Shown piece after piece: positions 1-5,094 of a DNA stretch of 5,140 nt. This DNA is from an uncultured Collinsella sp. (lineage in GTDB: Bacteria; Actinomycetota; Coriobacteriia; Coriobacteriales; Coriobacteriaceae): positions 1 to 5,140 of the forward strand of contig CABRIC010000078.1 of the NCBI GenBank assembly GCA_902470905.1. The letters run 5' to 3'. Both the position numbers and the translations under genes were made by a program. Under the pieces are notes generated by a model. It worked only from the letters and a program-made list of their open reading frames with translations, ran no database searches and was not told the DNA's origin. The number at the start of each line of letters is the position of its first letter. Positions within the stretch are counted from its first letter, which is position 1.

Positions 1-46
1 TACACAAGGAGTATCGTCGGCAGCGTCAGATGTGTATAAGAGACAG
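1..46 (+). other. Nextera adapter and i5 index (sequencing artefact)
   Basis: This is library-construction sequence, not genome. Reading inward there are five bases from the end of the P5 oligo, an 8-base index AAGGAGTA (6-13, which matches the Nextera i5 index 507 as I know it), the 14-base Read 1 primer part TCGTCGGCAGCGTC (14-27) and the 19-base Tn5 mosaic end (28-46). The whole block is the exact reverse complement of 5095-5140. Genomic sequence begins at base 47. Confidence 0.98.
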
Positions 47-48
47 GT

Positions 49-54
49 TATAAT
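49..54 (+). promoter_or_regulatory. -10 box of a truncated promoter for the DUF1846 gene
   Basis: A perfect TATAAT lies just inside the genomic part, 39 bases before the chosen ATG at 94. It would start transcription near base 61 and give a leader of about 33 bases. Any -35 element would lie where adapter now replaces the genome, so it cannot be judged. A similar TATAAG inside the adapter (positions 35-40) is not genomic. Confidence 0.55.
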
Positions 55-82
55 CGCCTAGAACATTAATTGGAAACGGGAC

Positions 83-87
83 GGGAG
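83..87 (+). promoter_or_regulatory. Ribosome binding site deciding the DUF1846 start
   Basis: GGGAG lies six bases before the ATG at 94, a normal spacing. The frame is open back to a TTG at 70, which would add eight residues (METGREPY), but that codon has no purine-rich site before it. The protein from 94 begins MRQGFDNAKY, as family members usually do. Confidence 0.7.
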
Positions 88-93
88 CCATAC

Positions 94-1575
94 ATGCGCC
101 AGGGTTTCGACAACGCGAAGTATATCGAGCTGCAGGCTGCTCACATTAAGGAGCGCATCTCGCAGTTTGGCGGCAAGCTCTATTTGGAGTTTGGCGGTAA
201 GCTGTTCGATGACTATCATGCGAGCCGCGTGCTGCCGGGTTTTGAACCGGACAGCAAGTTCCGCATGCTCAAGAGCATCGCCGACGATGTCGAGGTTATC
301 ATCGCGATCAACGCGAACCACATCGAGAAAAACAAGGCTCGTGGTGACCTCGGCATTACCTATGACGAGGATGTGCTGCGCCTGGTTGACCTGTTCCGCG
401 GCAACGGCTTTGCCGTCGCGGCTGTGGTCATCACCCAGTACGCCGGCCAGCCCGCTGCCGATGTATTCCGCAACCGCCTGAACGCGCTCGGTATTCCCGC
501 CAAGCTGCACTATCCCATCGAGGGGTATCCGCACGACGTCGACCTGATCGTGTCCGACGACGGCTATGGCAAGAATGAGTTTGTCGAGACCACTCGTCCG
601 CTCGTCGTGGTCACCGCTCCCGGCCCCGGCTCAGGCAAGCTCGCCACTTGCCTCTCGCAGCTGTATCACGAGCACAAGCACGGCACCGCCGCCGGCTACG
701 CCAAGTTCGAGACTTTCCCGGTCTGGAATCTGCCCCTCACGCATCCGGTCAACATCGCCTATGAGGCAGCAACGGCCGATCTCGACGATGCCAATATCAT
801 CGACTCCTTCCACTTGGAGGCCTACAACAAGACCACGGTCAACTACAACCGCGACGTCGAGGCCTTCCCGGTGGTCCGTGCCCTGATGGAAAAGATCCTG
901 GGCAAGAGCCCCTATCAGAGTCCTACGGACATGGGCGTCAATATGGTCGGCTTTGCCATCACCGATGACGATGCCTGCCGCGACGCTTCCAAGATGGAGA
1001 TCGTCCGCCGCTACTTTACCGCGGTTGAAAATGTGCGCCGTACCGGCGTGGGCGATGAGCAAGTCGACCGTCTCAAGATTATTATGAAGAAAGCCGGCAT
1101 CGATAAGAACTACTCACCGGCGCGCTCGGCAGCCCTCACCAGGGAGCAGCTGACGGGTGGTCCCGTGGGTGCCATGGTCATGCCCGATGGCTCCGTGGTG
1201 ACCGGCAAGACTTCCACGCGCCTGGGCGCCGCGAGCTCGCTTATCATGAACGCACTTAAGCATGTCTCGGGCGTCGACCTTGAGCTCGAGGTCATTAGCG
1301 ATGAAGCGATCGAGCCCATCAGCAAGCTCAAGACGCATTTCCTGGGCAGCAAAAACCCGCGCCTCCACACCGACGAGACGCTTATGGCGCTGTCGATCAC
1401 CTCGGCCACGAGTGAGACGGCCGCTCGCGTCCTTTCGGGCCTGGAGCAGCTGCGCGGTTGCGATGCCTTCTTTAGCGTGATTATCTCGCCGACGGACGAG
1501 ACGGTACTGCGCAAACTGGGTATCAACGTGTGCTGCGAGCCCAAGTTTGAGCGCCGCGGTTTCTTCCATCGCTAA
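94..1575 (+). CDS. DUF1846 / UPF0371 family protein, function unknown
   Basis: A 493-residue protein, close to the usual length of this family and intact from end to end. I recognise it by its start (MRQGFDNAKYIELQ), the glycine-rich block APGPGSGK at residues 175-182 followed by LATCLSQLYHE, the NYNRDVE segment near residue 257 and TDMGVN at 278-283. The family is normally split into a large N-terminal part (about residues 4-330) and a smaller C-terminal part. The glycine block looks like a phosphate-binding loop but is not a canonical Walker A: proline sits where the first glycine should be, and leucine, not Ser/Thr, follows the lysine. There is no signal peptide or membrane segment, so it is probably cytoplasmic. 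The gene has its own -10 box and terminator and so is probably monocistronic. The family is widespread in Gram-positive bacteria, but to my knowledge no reaction is established. The family call is firm; the function is unknown. Confidence 0.9.
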   Translation: MRQGFDNAKYIELQAAHIKERISQFGGKLYLEFGGKLFDDYHASRVLPGFEPDSKFRMLKSIADDVEVIIAINANHIEKNKARGDLGITYDEDVLRLVDLFRGNGFAVAAVVITQYAGQPAADVFRNRLNALGIPAKLHYPIEGYPHDVDLIVSDDGYGKNEFVETTRPLVVVTAPGPGSGKLATCLSQLYHEHKHGTAAGYAKFETFPVWNLPLTHPVNIAYEAATADLDDANIIDSFHLEAYNKTTVNYNRDVEAFPVVRALMEKILGKSPYQSPTDMGVNMVGFAITDDDACRDASKMEIVRRYFTAVENVRRTGVGDEQVDRLKIIMKKAGIDKNYSPARSAALTREQLTGGPVGAMVMPDGSVVTGKTSTRLGAASSLIMNALKHVSGVDLELEVISDEAIEPISKLKTHFLGSKNPRLHTDETLMALSITSATSETAARVLSGLEQLRGCDAFFSVIISPTDETVLRKLGINVCCEPKFERRGFFHR

Positions 1576-1609
1576 GTTTGAAGCACCGCGGTAATTGCAT
1601 TGCATTTTG

Positions 1610-1642
1610 GCCGTATCGGGTTAGCGCCCGGTACGGCTTTTT
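1610..1642 (+). terminator. Intrinsic terminator after the DUF1846 gene
   Basis: The arms 1610-1620 and 1627-1637 form an 11-bp stem with one U.G pair (T1616 with G1631), around a six-base TTAGCG loop. Five T residues follow at 1638-1642. The stem starts 35 bases after the stop codon. This is a textbook Rho-independent terminator and separates this gene from the next. Confidence 0.92.
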
Positions 1643-1690
1643 GATCAATAAAGCGCCTATTTCGGCGAAAAATAGCTGTTTACCTGCCTA

Positions 1691-1729
1691 GAAACAATTT
1701 GAGCGGTATACAATAACCGTAACTGTTTC
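1691..1729 (+). promoter_or_regulatory. Candidate promoter with an overlapping inverted repeat (possible operator)
   Basis: GAAACAATT (1691-1699) and AACTGTTTC (1721-1729) form an inverted repeat matching at eight of nine positions. Its centre, near 1710, falls on an AT-rich TATACAAT (1707-1714) that could be a -10 element. A shorter CGGT (1704-1707) / ACCG (1716-1719) pair lies inside. I see no convincing -35 box at the proper distance, so promoter activity is tentative. A dyad over a -10 box is where a repressor would bind; the winged-helix protein encoded just downstream is an obvious candidate, but that is inference. Confidence 0.35.
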
Positions 1730-1798
1730 ATCCTTAGCGGGATGCCGCATGATGGATATTACCTGCCATCGTGAGGTGTGTCGGTCGCGCACGGCGCG
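1729..1798 (+). promoter_or_regulatory. Structured leader with three successive hairpins
   Basis: Three hairpins can form between the candidate promoter and the winged-helix gene. The first is CATCC/GGATG (1729-1733 with 1740-1744, 6-base loop). The second is an 8-bp stem, CATGATGG/CCATCGTG (1748-1755 with 1766-1773, one U.G pair, 10-base loop). The third is CGCGC/GCGCG (1786-1790 with 1794-1798, 3-base loop). The ribosome binding site follows at 1821. None has a T run, so this is not an ordinary terminator, and it matches no riboswitch class I recognise. Short stems are common by chance in GC-rich DNA; only the middle one stands out. Confidence 0.3.
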
Positions 1799-1820
1799 TT
1801 AGATGCTCGTGCTCGGTTTG

Positions 1821-1826
1821 AGGAGG
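1821..1826 (+). promoter_or_regulatory. Perfect ribosome binding site deciding the start of the winged-helix gene
   Basis: AGGAGG lies five bases before the ATG at 1832. The frame is also open from a GTG at 1778, but there the nearest purine run (GAGG, 1773-1776) is one base from the codon, too close to serve. The 18 residues the earlier start would add look like translated leader. The ATG at 1832 is therefore preferred. Confidence 0.85.
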
Positions 1827-1831
1827 CTGCT

Positions 1832-2170
1832 ATGGCGGGCAAGGGTCGTGCGAGTGTCAACGATATGAAGCGTGTCGAGGTGCTGGTGTTGATGGAGATC
1901 GACCAGCAAACCGAAGACAATGGCGGGCCGTATGGTTTCTCGCGCAAAACGCTTGCCGAGCGCGTGGGGGTTTCGCCGTATCGTGTCCGCGCCGCAATCG
2001 ATCGCTTGGATTCCGAAGGCATGATTGATGTCGTCTCGCGTTATAGCGACGACGGCGGTCAGCTTGCAAATGGCATTTGCCTCACCGAACGTGGCGAGTG
2101 GTATCTTGAGGGCGTCCGTACCGGCATGCTCGTTCAAGAGATGCTTGAGGACGAGGTTGCTGATCGATAG
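1832..2170 (+). CDS. Small winged helix-turn-helix DNA-binding protein
   Basis: A 112-residue protein that looks like a stand-alone transcription regulator. After an N-terminal helix (about 10-27) comes a helix-turn-helix: TLAERVGVS (40-48) is the first helix and turn, and PYRVRAAIDRLDSEGMI (49-65) is the recognition helix leading into the wing. The wing runs about 64-85, with a DDGG turn at 73-76. LTERGEWYLEGV (84-95) begins a C-terminal helix of the kind used for dimerisation in MarR- and PadR-like proteins. There is no ligand domain, metal-binding cysteine cluster or membrane segment. I cannot assign it to a named family. It sits alone between two intrinsic terminators, so it is probably its own transcription unit. 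The dyad at 1691-1729 would suit autoregulation. Its targets are unknown; regulation of the adjacent pyrG is possible but unsupported. Confidence 0.8.
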   Translation: MAGKGRASVNDMKRVEVLVLMEIDQQTEDNGGPYGFSRKTLAERVGVSPYRVRAAIDRLDSEGMIDVVSRYSDDGGQLANGICLTERGEWYLEGVRTGMLVQEMLEDEVADR

Positions 2171-2194
2171 CAGCATGTAACCCTTGCCATAGCG

Positions 2195-2227
2195 ACGCCG
2201 CCTGGGAAACCGGGCGGCGTTTTGTTT
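2195..2227 (+). terminator. Intrinsic terminator after the winged-helix gene
   Basis: The arms 2195-2205 and 2210-2220 form an 11-bp GC-rich stem with one U.G pair (T2203 with G2212). It is capped by a GAAA tetraloop (2206-2209) and followed by TTTGTTT. It begins 25 bases after the stop codon. It lies 122 bases before pyrG and upstream of the likely pyrG promoter, so it probably ends the regulator transcript. If pyrG were instead read from further upstream, it could act as an attenuator. Confidence 0.9.
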
Positions 2228-2261
2228 CAAGATTGAGAAATGCAATCGCACGCGAGAAAAA

Positions 2262-2293
2262 TTGCGAACGGTCCGCGGCGCGAGTATTACAAT
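2262..2293 (+). promoter_or_regulatory. Candidate pyrG promoter
   Basis: The best -10 candidates overlap: TACAAT (2288-2293, five of six matches to consensus) and TATTAC (2285-2290, four of six). TTGCGA (2262-2267, four of six) is 17 bases before TATTAC, but 20 before TACAAT. Using TACAAT, transcription would start near 2299-2301, inside the run ACCCG. The AT-rich box stands out in GC-rich surroundings and lies after the preceding terminator. Confidence 0.45.
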
Positions 2294-2298
2294 GAAGA

Positions 2299-2330
2299 CC
2301 CGTAAGATGTGGATAAACAACTTCTACGGG
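2299..2330 (+). promoter_or_regulatory. Hairpin at the predicted 5' end of the pyrG mRNA
   Basis: CCCGT (2299-2303) pairs with ACGGG (2326-2330). With A2304 bulged out, AGA (2305-2307) pairs with TCT (2323-2325). This gives an 8-bp stem around a 15-base loop. The 5' arm starts at the predicted transcription start, and the stem ends six bases before the probable ribosome binding site AGGT (2337-2340), which is eight bases from the ATG at 2349. There is no T run, so it is not a terminator. A role in translation control or start-site-dependent regulation is inference. Confidence 0.4.
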
Positions 2331-2348
2331 AAGCGCAGGTAACTCAAT

Positions 2349-4010
2349 ATGACCAAGCATGTGTTCGTAACCGGTGGCGTGGTTTCGTCCCTGGGCAAGG
2401 GTATCACCGCGGCCTCGCTGGGCCGTCTGCTCAAGTCGCGTGGCTACAAAGTAACGATGCAGAAGGCCGATCCGTATCTGAACGTCGACCCCGGTACCAT
2501 GAGCCCCTTCCAGCATGGTGAGGTCTTCGTTACCGAGGATGGTTACGAGTCCGACCTGGACCTGGGTCATTACGAGCGCTTTATTGATGAGAACCTGACC
2601 CGCGATTCCAACTTTACGACCGGCGCCATCTATAAGAGCTTGATCGCCCGCGAGCGTCGCGGCGACTTTTTGGGCGGTACCGTGCAGGTGATTCCTCACG
2701 TCACCAATGCCATTAAGGACAAGTTCCGCCGCATCGAGGAGCAGACCGGCTCCGATGTAGTCATCACCGAGCTGGGCGGCACGATCGGCGACATCGAGTC
2801 CCAACCGTTTGTCGAGGCCATCCGTCAGTACCGCAAGGAGGCCGGCCCCGAGAACGTCTGCTACATCCACGTGTCGCTCGTTCCCTATATCGCCGCCGCC
2901 CACGAGGTCAAGACCAAGCCCACGCAGCATTCCGTCAAGGAGCTCCGCAGCTTTGGCATCCAGCCCGATATCATCGTGCTGCGCTCCGACCACCATATCG
3001 ATGACGCTATCCGCGGAAAGATCGCAAGCTTCTGCGACGTCGACACCGATTGTGTCTTTACCAACGAGGACTGCGCGAGCATTTACGATGTTCCGCAGCT
3101 GCTTGCCGAGCAGGACTTTGACCTGCGCATTTGCGAGCGCCTGGGTCTGGACCCGCGTGAGCGCGACATGAGCGAGTGGAATGAGTTCCTGCGCAAACAG
3201 AATCACGCCAACCATCACGCCGACAAGGTGAAGATCGCCGTCGTGGGCAAGTACACGCAGCTGCCCGATGCGTACCTGTCGGTTATCGAGGCCCTGCACC
3301 ATGCGGGCGTCTTCTACGATCGCCATGTGGACGTCCAGCTGGTCGACGGCGAGAGCCTCGACGAGCAGAATGTCTCCGAGGTTCTGGGCGACGCCTCGGG
3401 CATCCTGGTCCCCGGCGGCTTTGGCAAGCGCGCCCTGGAGGGCAAGATCCTCGCGGCCGAGTTTGCCCGTGAGCACAAGATTCCGTATCTGGGCATTTGC
3501 CTGGGTATGCAGGTGGCCGTGTGCGAGTTCGCCCGCAACGTCGTCGGCCTTGCCGGCGCCAGCTCCTCCGAGTTCGATCCGGACGGCCCGTTTAGCGTCA
3601 TCGATCTGATGAGCTCGCAGGAGGACGTGACCGAGAAGGGCGGCACCATGCGCCTGGGCGCCTATCCGTGCAAGCTCGCCGCCGATACCCTTGCTCGCGA
3701 GGCATATGGCGAGGAGCTCGTCTACGAGCGTCACCGTCATCGCTTTGAGTTCAACAACGCCTTCCGTGACCAGCTCGAGGACGCCGGCTTGGTTATCTCG
3801 GGTCTGTCGCCCGACGAGCGCCTGGTCGAGATGGTCGAGCTGCCGCTCGACGTGCATCCGTGGTATGTGGCAACCCAGGCTCATCCCGAGTTCAAGAGCC
3901 GCCCGACCAACCCGCAGCCGCTGTTCCGCGAGTTCGTGCGCGCTTCGATCGGCCAGCACGAGGGTGTCGACCGTCTGCAGGTGACGCCCATGAACCTCGC
4001 TACGGACTAA
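2349..4010 (+). CDS. pyrG: CTP synthase (glutamine hydrolysing)
   Basis: CTP synthase converts UTP to CTP using ATP and ammonia released from glutamine, the last step of pyrimidine nucleotide synthesis; it acts in the cytoplasm as a tetramer. The protein has 553 residues, normal for the family. The N-terminal synthase domain (about 1-268) begins FVTGGVVSSLGKG with the ATP-loop Lys17. It has DPYLNVDPGTM at 41-51, the metal ligands Asp71 (in DLDLGHYERF) and Glu141 (in ELGGTIGDIES), and the UTP-site segment KTKPTQ at 188-193. The class I glutamine amidotransferase domain starts near 294, with the oxyanion loop PGGFG (355-359), the nucleophile Cys384 in GICLGMQ, and His512 and Glu514 in AHPEF. 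Every key residue is present, so the enzyme should be active. The ATG at 2349 is the only sensible start. The xerD-like gene follows two bases after the stop. CTP synthases are usually feedback-inhibited by CTP and activated by GTP. Confidence 0.98.
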   Translation: MTKHVFVTGGVVSSLGKGITAASLGRLLKSRGYKVTMQKADPYLNVDPGTMSPFQHGEVFVTEDGYESDLDLGHYERFIDENLTRDSNFTTGAIYKSLIARERRGDFLGGTVQVIPHVTNAIKDKFRRIEEQTGSDVVITELGGTIGDIESQPFVEAIRQYRKEAGPENVCYIHVSLVPYIAAAHEVKTKPTQHSVKELRSFGIQPDIIVLRSDHHIDDAIRGKIASFCDVDTDCVFTNEDCASIYDVPQLLAEQDFDLRICERLGLDPRERDMSEWNEFLRKQNHANHHADKVKIAVVGKYTQLPDAYLSVIEALHHAGVFYDRHVDVQLVDGESLDEQNVSEVLGDASGILVPGGFGKRALEGKILAAEFAREHKIPYLGICLGMQVAVCEFARNVVGLAGASSSEFDPDGPFSVIDLMSSQEDVTEKGGTMRLGAYPCKLAADTLAREAYGEELVYERHRHRFEFNNAFRDQLEDAGLVISGLSPDERLVEMVELPLDVHPWYVATQAHPEFKSRPTNPQPLFREFVRASIGQHEGVDRLQVTPMNLATD

Positions 4011-4012
4011 GG

Positions 4013-4954
4013 GTGCCGGCGAATAAGGAACATACCGAAGCTACTCCCTCGTCGCTCGCCGTGGCGGCGGGGGAGTATCTCGATTACCTCGCGGTCGAGC
4101 GGGGTTTGGCGCGCAACACGATTGCGGCCTATCGTCGTGACCTGACGACGTACTGCGCCTATCTGGAGCGGGCGGGTATTGTGTCTTTTGAAGAGGTGAC
4201 CCGTCAGGTCGTGGAGGGCTTTGTCGCCGACCGTCGCGATGGGGGCTATTCGGATGCCTCGGTGGAGCGTGCGCTTGCGGCCGTGAAGGGCCTACATGCC
4301 TTTTTGGTGCGCGATGGGGCTGTGGCCCAAAATCCAACGGCGGCGTTGCGCCTGCCTAAAAAGGCTGAGCGTTTGCCGGAGTATCTATCGGTGGAGGATG
4401 TCTCGGCGCTGCTCGATCAAGACTTCCCCGAGGGCGAGATGGGCTTGCGCGACCATGCCATCTTGGAAGTGCTCTACGGATGCGGTTTGCGTGTGAGCGA
4501 GTTGGTGGGGCTCGATGTGGGCGATATCCATATCGACGATGGCTTTGTGCTCGTTCGCGGTAAGGGCTCGAAGGAACGCCTGTCCCCGCTGGTAGGAAGC
4601 GCGGCGCGAGCTCTGACGCTTTATGTAACTGAGGGGCGTTCTCGCTTGGCGGCCCATGCCCGCGGAACCGAGACCTCGGCGGTCTTTTTAAATAAGAACG
4701 GCCGCCGTCTGTCGCGCCAGGGCATCCATGCCATCTGTGAGCGCTACGGGCGCCAGGTGGGACTGGTGGGGCTCCATCCCCATACCTTGCGCCACTCCTT
4801 TGCCACCCACATGCTCGCGGGCGGTGCCGACCTGCGTGTGCTGCAGGAGATTTTGGGCCATGCCGATATTTCGACCACGCAGGTCTACACGCATGTCGAC
4901 CGAACGCAACTGACCGAGGTCTATCTGGCGGCGCATCCGCTAGCACATCGCTAG
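4013..4954 (+). CDS. xerD: Tyrosine recombinase, XerD type
   Basis: A 313-residue site-specific recombinase. With a XerC partner, XerD proteins resolve chromosome dimers at dif near the division septum. The N-terminal core-binding domain (about 17-105) has YLAVERGLARNTIAAYRRDL; the catalytic domain starts near 122. All catalytic residues are seen: Arg160 (GLRVSEL), Lys184 (GKGSKER), His257 and Arg260 (HTLRH), His283 (LGHAD) and nucleophile Tyr292 (YTHV). Spacings of 23 and 9 residues between the last three match E. coli XerD. The ending HPLAHR resembles the XerD HPRA tail, and a xerD downstream of pyrG is common in actinobacteria, so XerD is preferred over XerC or a phage integrase. The start is uncertain. 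GTG at 4013, two bases after the pyrG stop and six after a weak GGA, implies translational coupling. GTG at 4061 would give 297 residues, nearer the usual length, but lacks a binding site. It uses ggg, gtg and ttg more freely than pyrG, as expected for lower expression. Confidence 0.93.
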   Translation: MPANKEHTEATPSSLAVAAGEYLDYLAVERGLARNTIAAYRRDLTTYCAYLERAGIVSFEEVTRQVVEGFVADRRDGGYSDASVERALAAVKGLHAFLVRDGAVAQNPTAALRLPKKAERLPEYLSVEDVSALLDQDFPEGEMGLRDHAILEVLYGCGLRVSELVGLDVGDIHIDDGFVLVRGKGSKERLSPLVGSAARALTLYVTEGRSRLAAHARGTETSAVFLNKNGRRLSRQGIHAICERYGRQVGLVGLHPHTLRHSFATHMLAGGADLRVLQEILGHADISTTQVYTHVDRTQLTEVYLAAHPLAHR

Positions 4955-4970
4955 CACCTCGCTGACCTGC

Positions 4971-4984
4971 ATATTTATAAATAT
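4971..4984. repeat. Perfect 14-base AT-only palindrome
   Basis: ATATTTATAAATAT reads the same on both strands. It starts 17 bases after the xerD stop and ends one base before the large GC-rich hairpin. An AT-only block is striking in this composition. It could be a protein-binding site, an easily melted element, or the outer part of the composite repeat that includes the hairpin. Confidence 0.6.
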
Positions 4985-4985
4985 T

Positions 4986-5057
4986 AAATGGGACGGGTCC
5001 CAGATTGCCGAGACGCACTTTTGCGCGCATGGGCAATCTGGGGCCCGTCCCATTTTT
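4986..5057 (+). terminator. Long stem-loop ending the pyrG-xerD operon (possible REP/MITE-like repeat)
   Basis: The arms 4986-5009 and 5032-5055 form a 24-bp stem, all Watson-Crick except one U.G pair (T4998 with G5043). The 22-base loop can form a small inner stem, CGCA (5014-5017) with TGCG (5022-5025). T5053-T5057 gives a short T run at the end of the stem, so it can work as an intrinsic terminator for transcription out of xerD. The stem is about twice as long as the two other terminators here, and has a T run that is partly paired. That hints at an intergenic repeat doubling as terminator; one copy alone cannot show this. Confidence 0.75.
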
Positions 5058-5094
5058 CGCCAGACACCGACGCGGTGGTGGGCCGTGTGTACCG
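5058..5094. other. Last genomic bases, nothing recognised
   Basis: These 37 bases between the stem-loop and the right adapter contain no start codon with a binding site, no promoter match and no clear structure on either strand. Whatever gene follows the operon lies outside the insert. Confidence 0.6.

Noticed and set aside
70..93. An eight-residue N-terminal extension of the DUF1846 protein from TTG at 70.
   Set aside because: It has no ribosome binding site, and the GGGAG site at 83-87 serves the ATG at 94.
1621..1739. The same TTAGCG loop in the terminator (1621-1626) and in the first leader hairpin (1734-1739).
   Set aside because: Six shared bases with unrelated stems are easily due to chance.
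1778..1831. GTG start at 1778 for the winged-helix protein.
   Set aside because: The only purine run is one base from the codon, whereas a perfect AGGAGG precedes the ATG at 1832.
2082..3959. A 625-residue open frame on the - strand.
   Set aside because: It lies almost wholly antisense to pyrG, whose every motif is intact. Long antisense frames are common in GC-rich genes, and the translation resembles no protein I know.
3860..4012. A longer recombinase starting at ATG 3860 (364 residues).
   Set aside because: The extra 51 residues overlap the end of pyrG in another frame, look like shadow translation, and exceed the normal length of XerD proteins.
4962..4989. A dif-like recombination site just after xerD.
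   Set aside because: The right end (4979-4989) matches the XerD half of E. coli dif at 8 of 11 positions, but the XerC half does not match and the similarity is mostly AT content. A symmetrical AT palindrome explains the segment better.
78..4997. Shared GGGACGGG at 78-85 (before the DUF1846 gene) and at 4990-4997 (in the final stem).
   Set aside because: The match is eight bases with no further similarity around it, and the first copy is explained by the ribosome binding site.
47..5094. CRISPR arrays, tRNA or rRNA genes, and insertion sequences within the genomic part.
   Set aside because: No regularly spaced direct repeats, no tRNA-like cloverleaf, no rRNA sequence and no transposase were seen; gaps between genes are short and explained by promoters and terminators.
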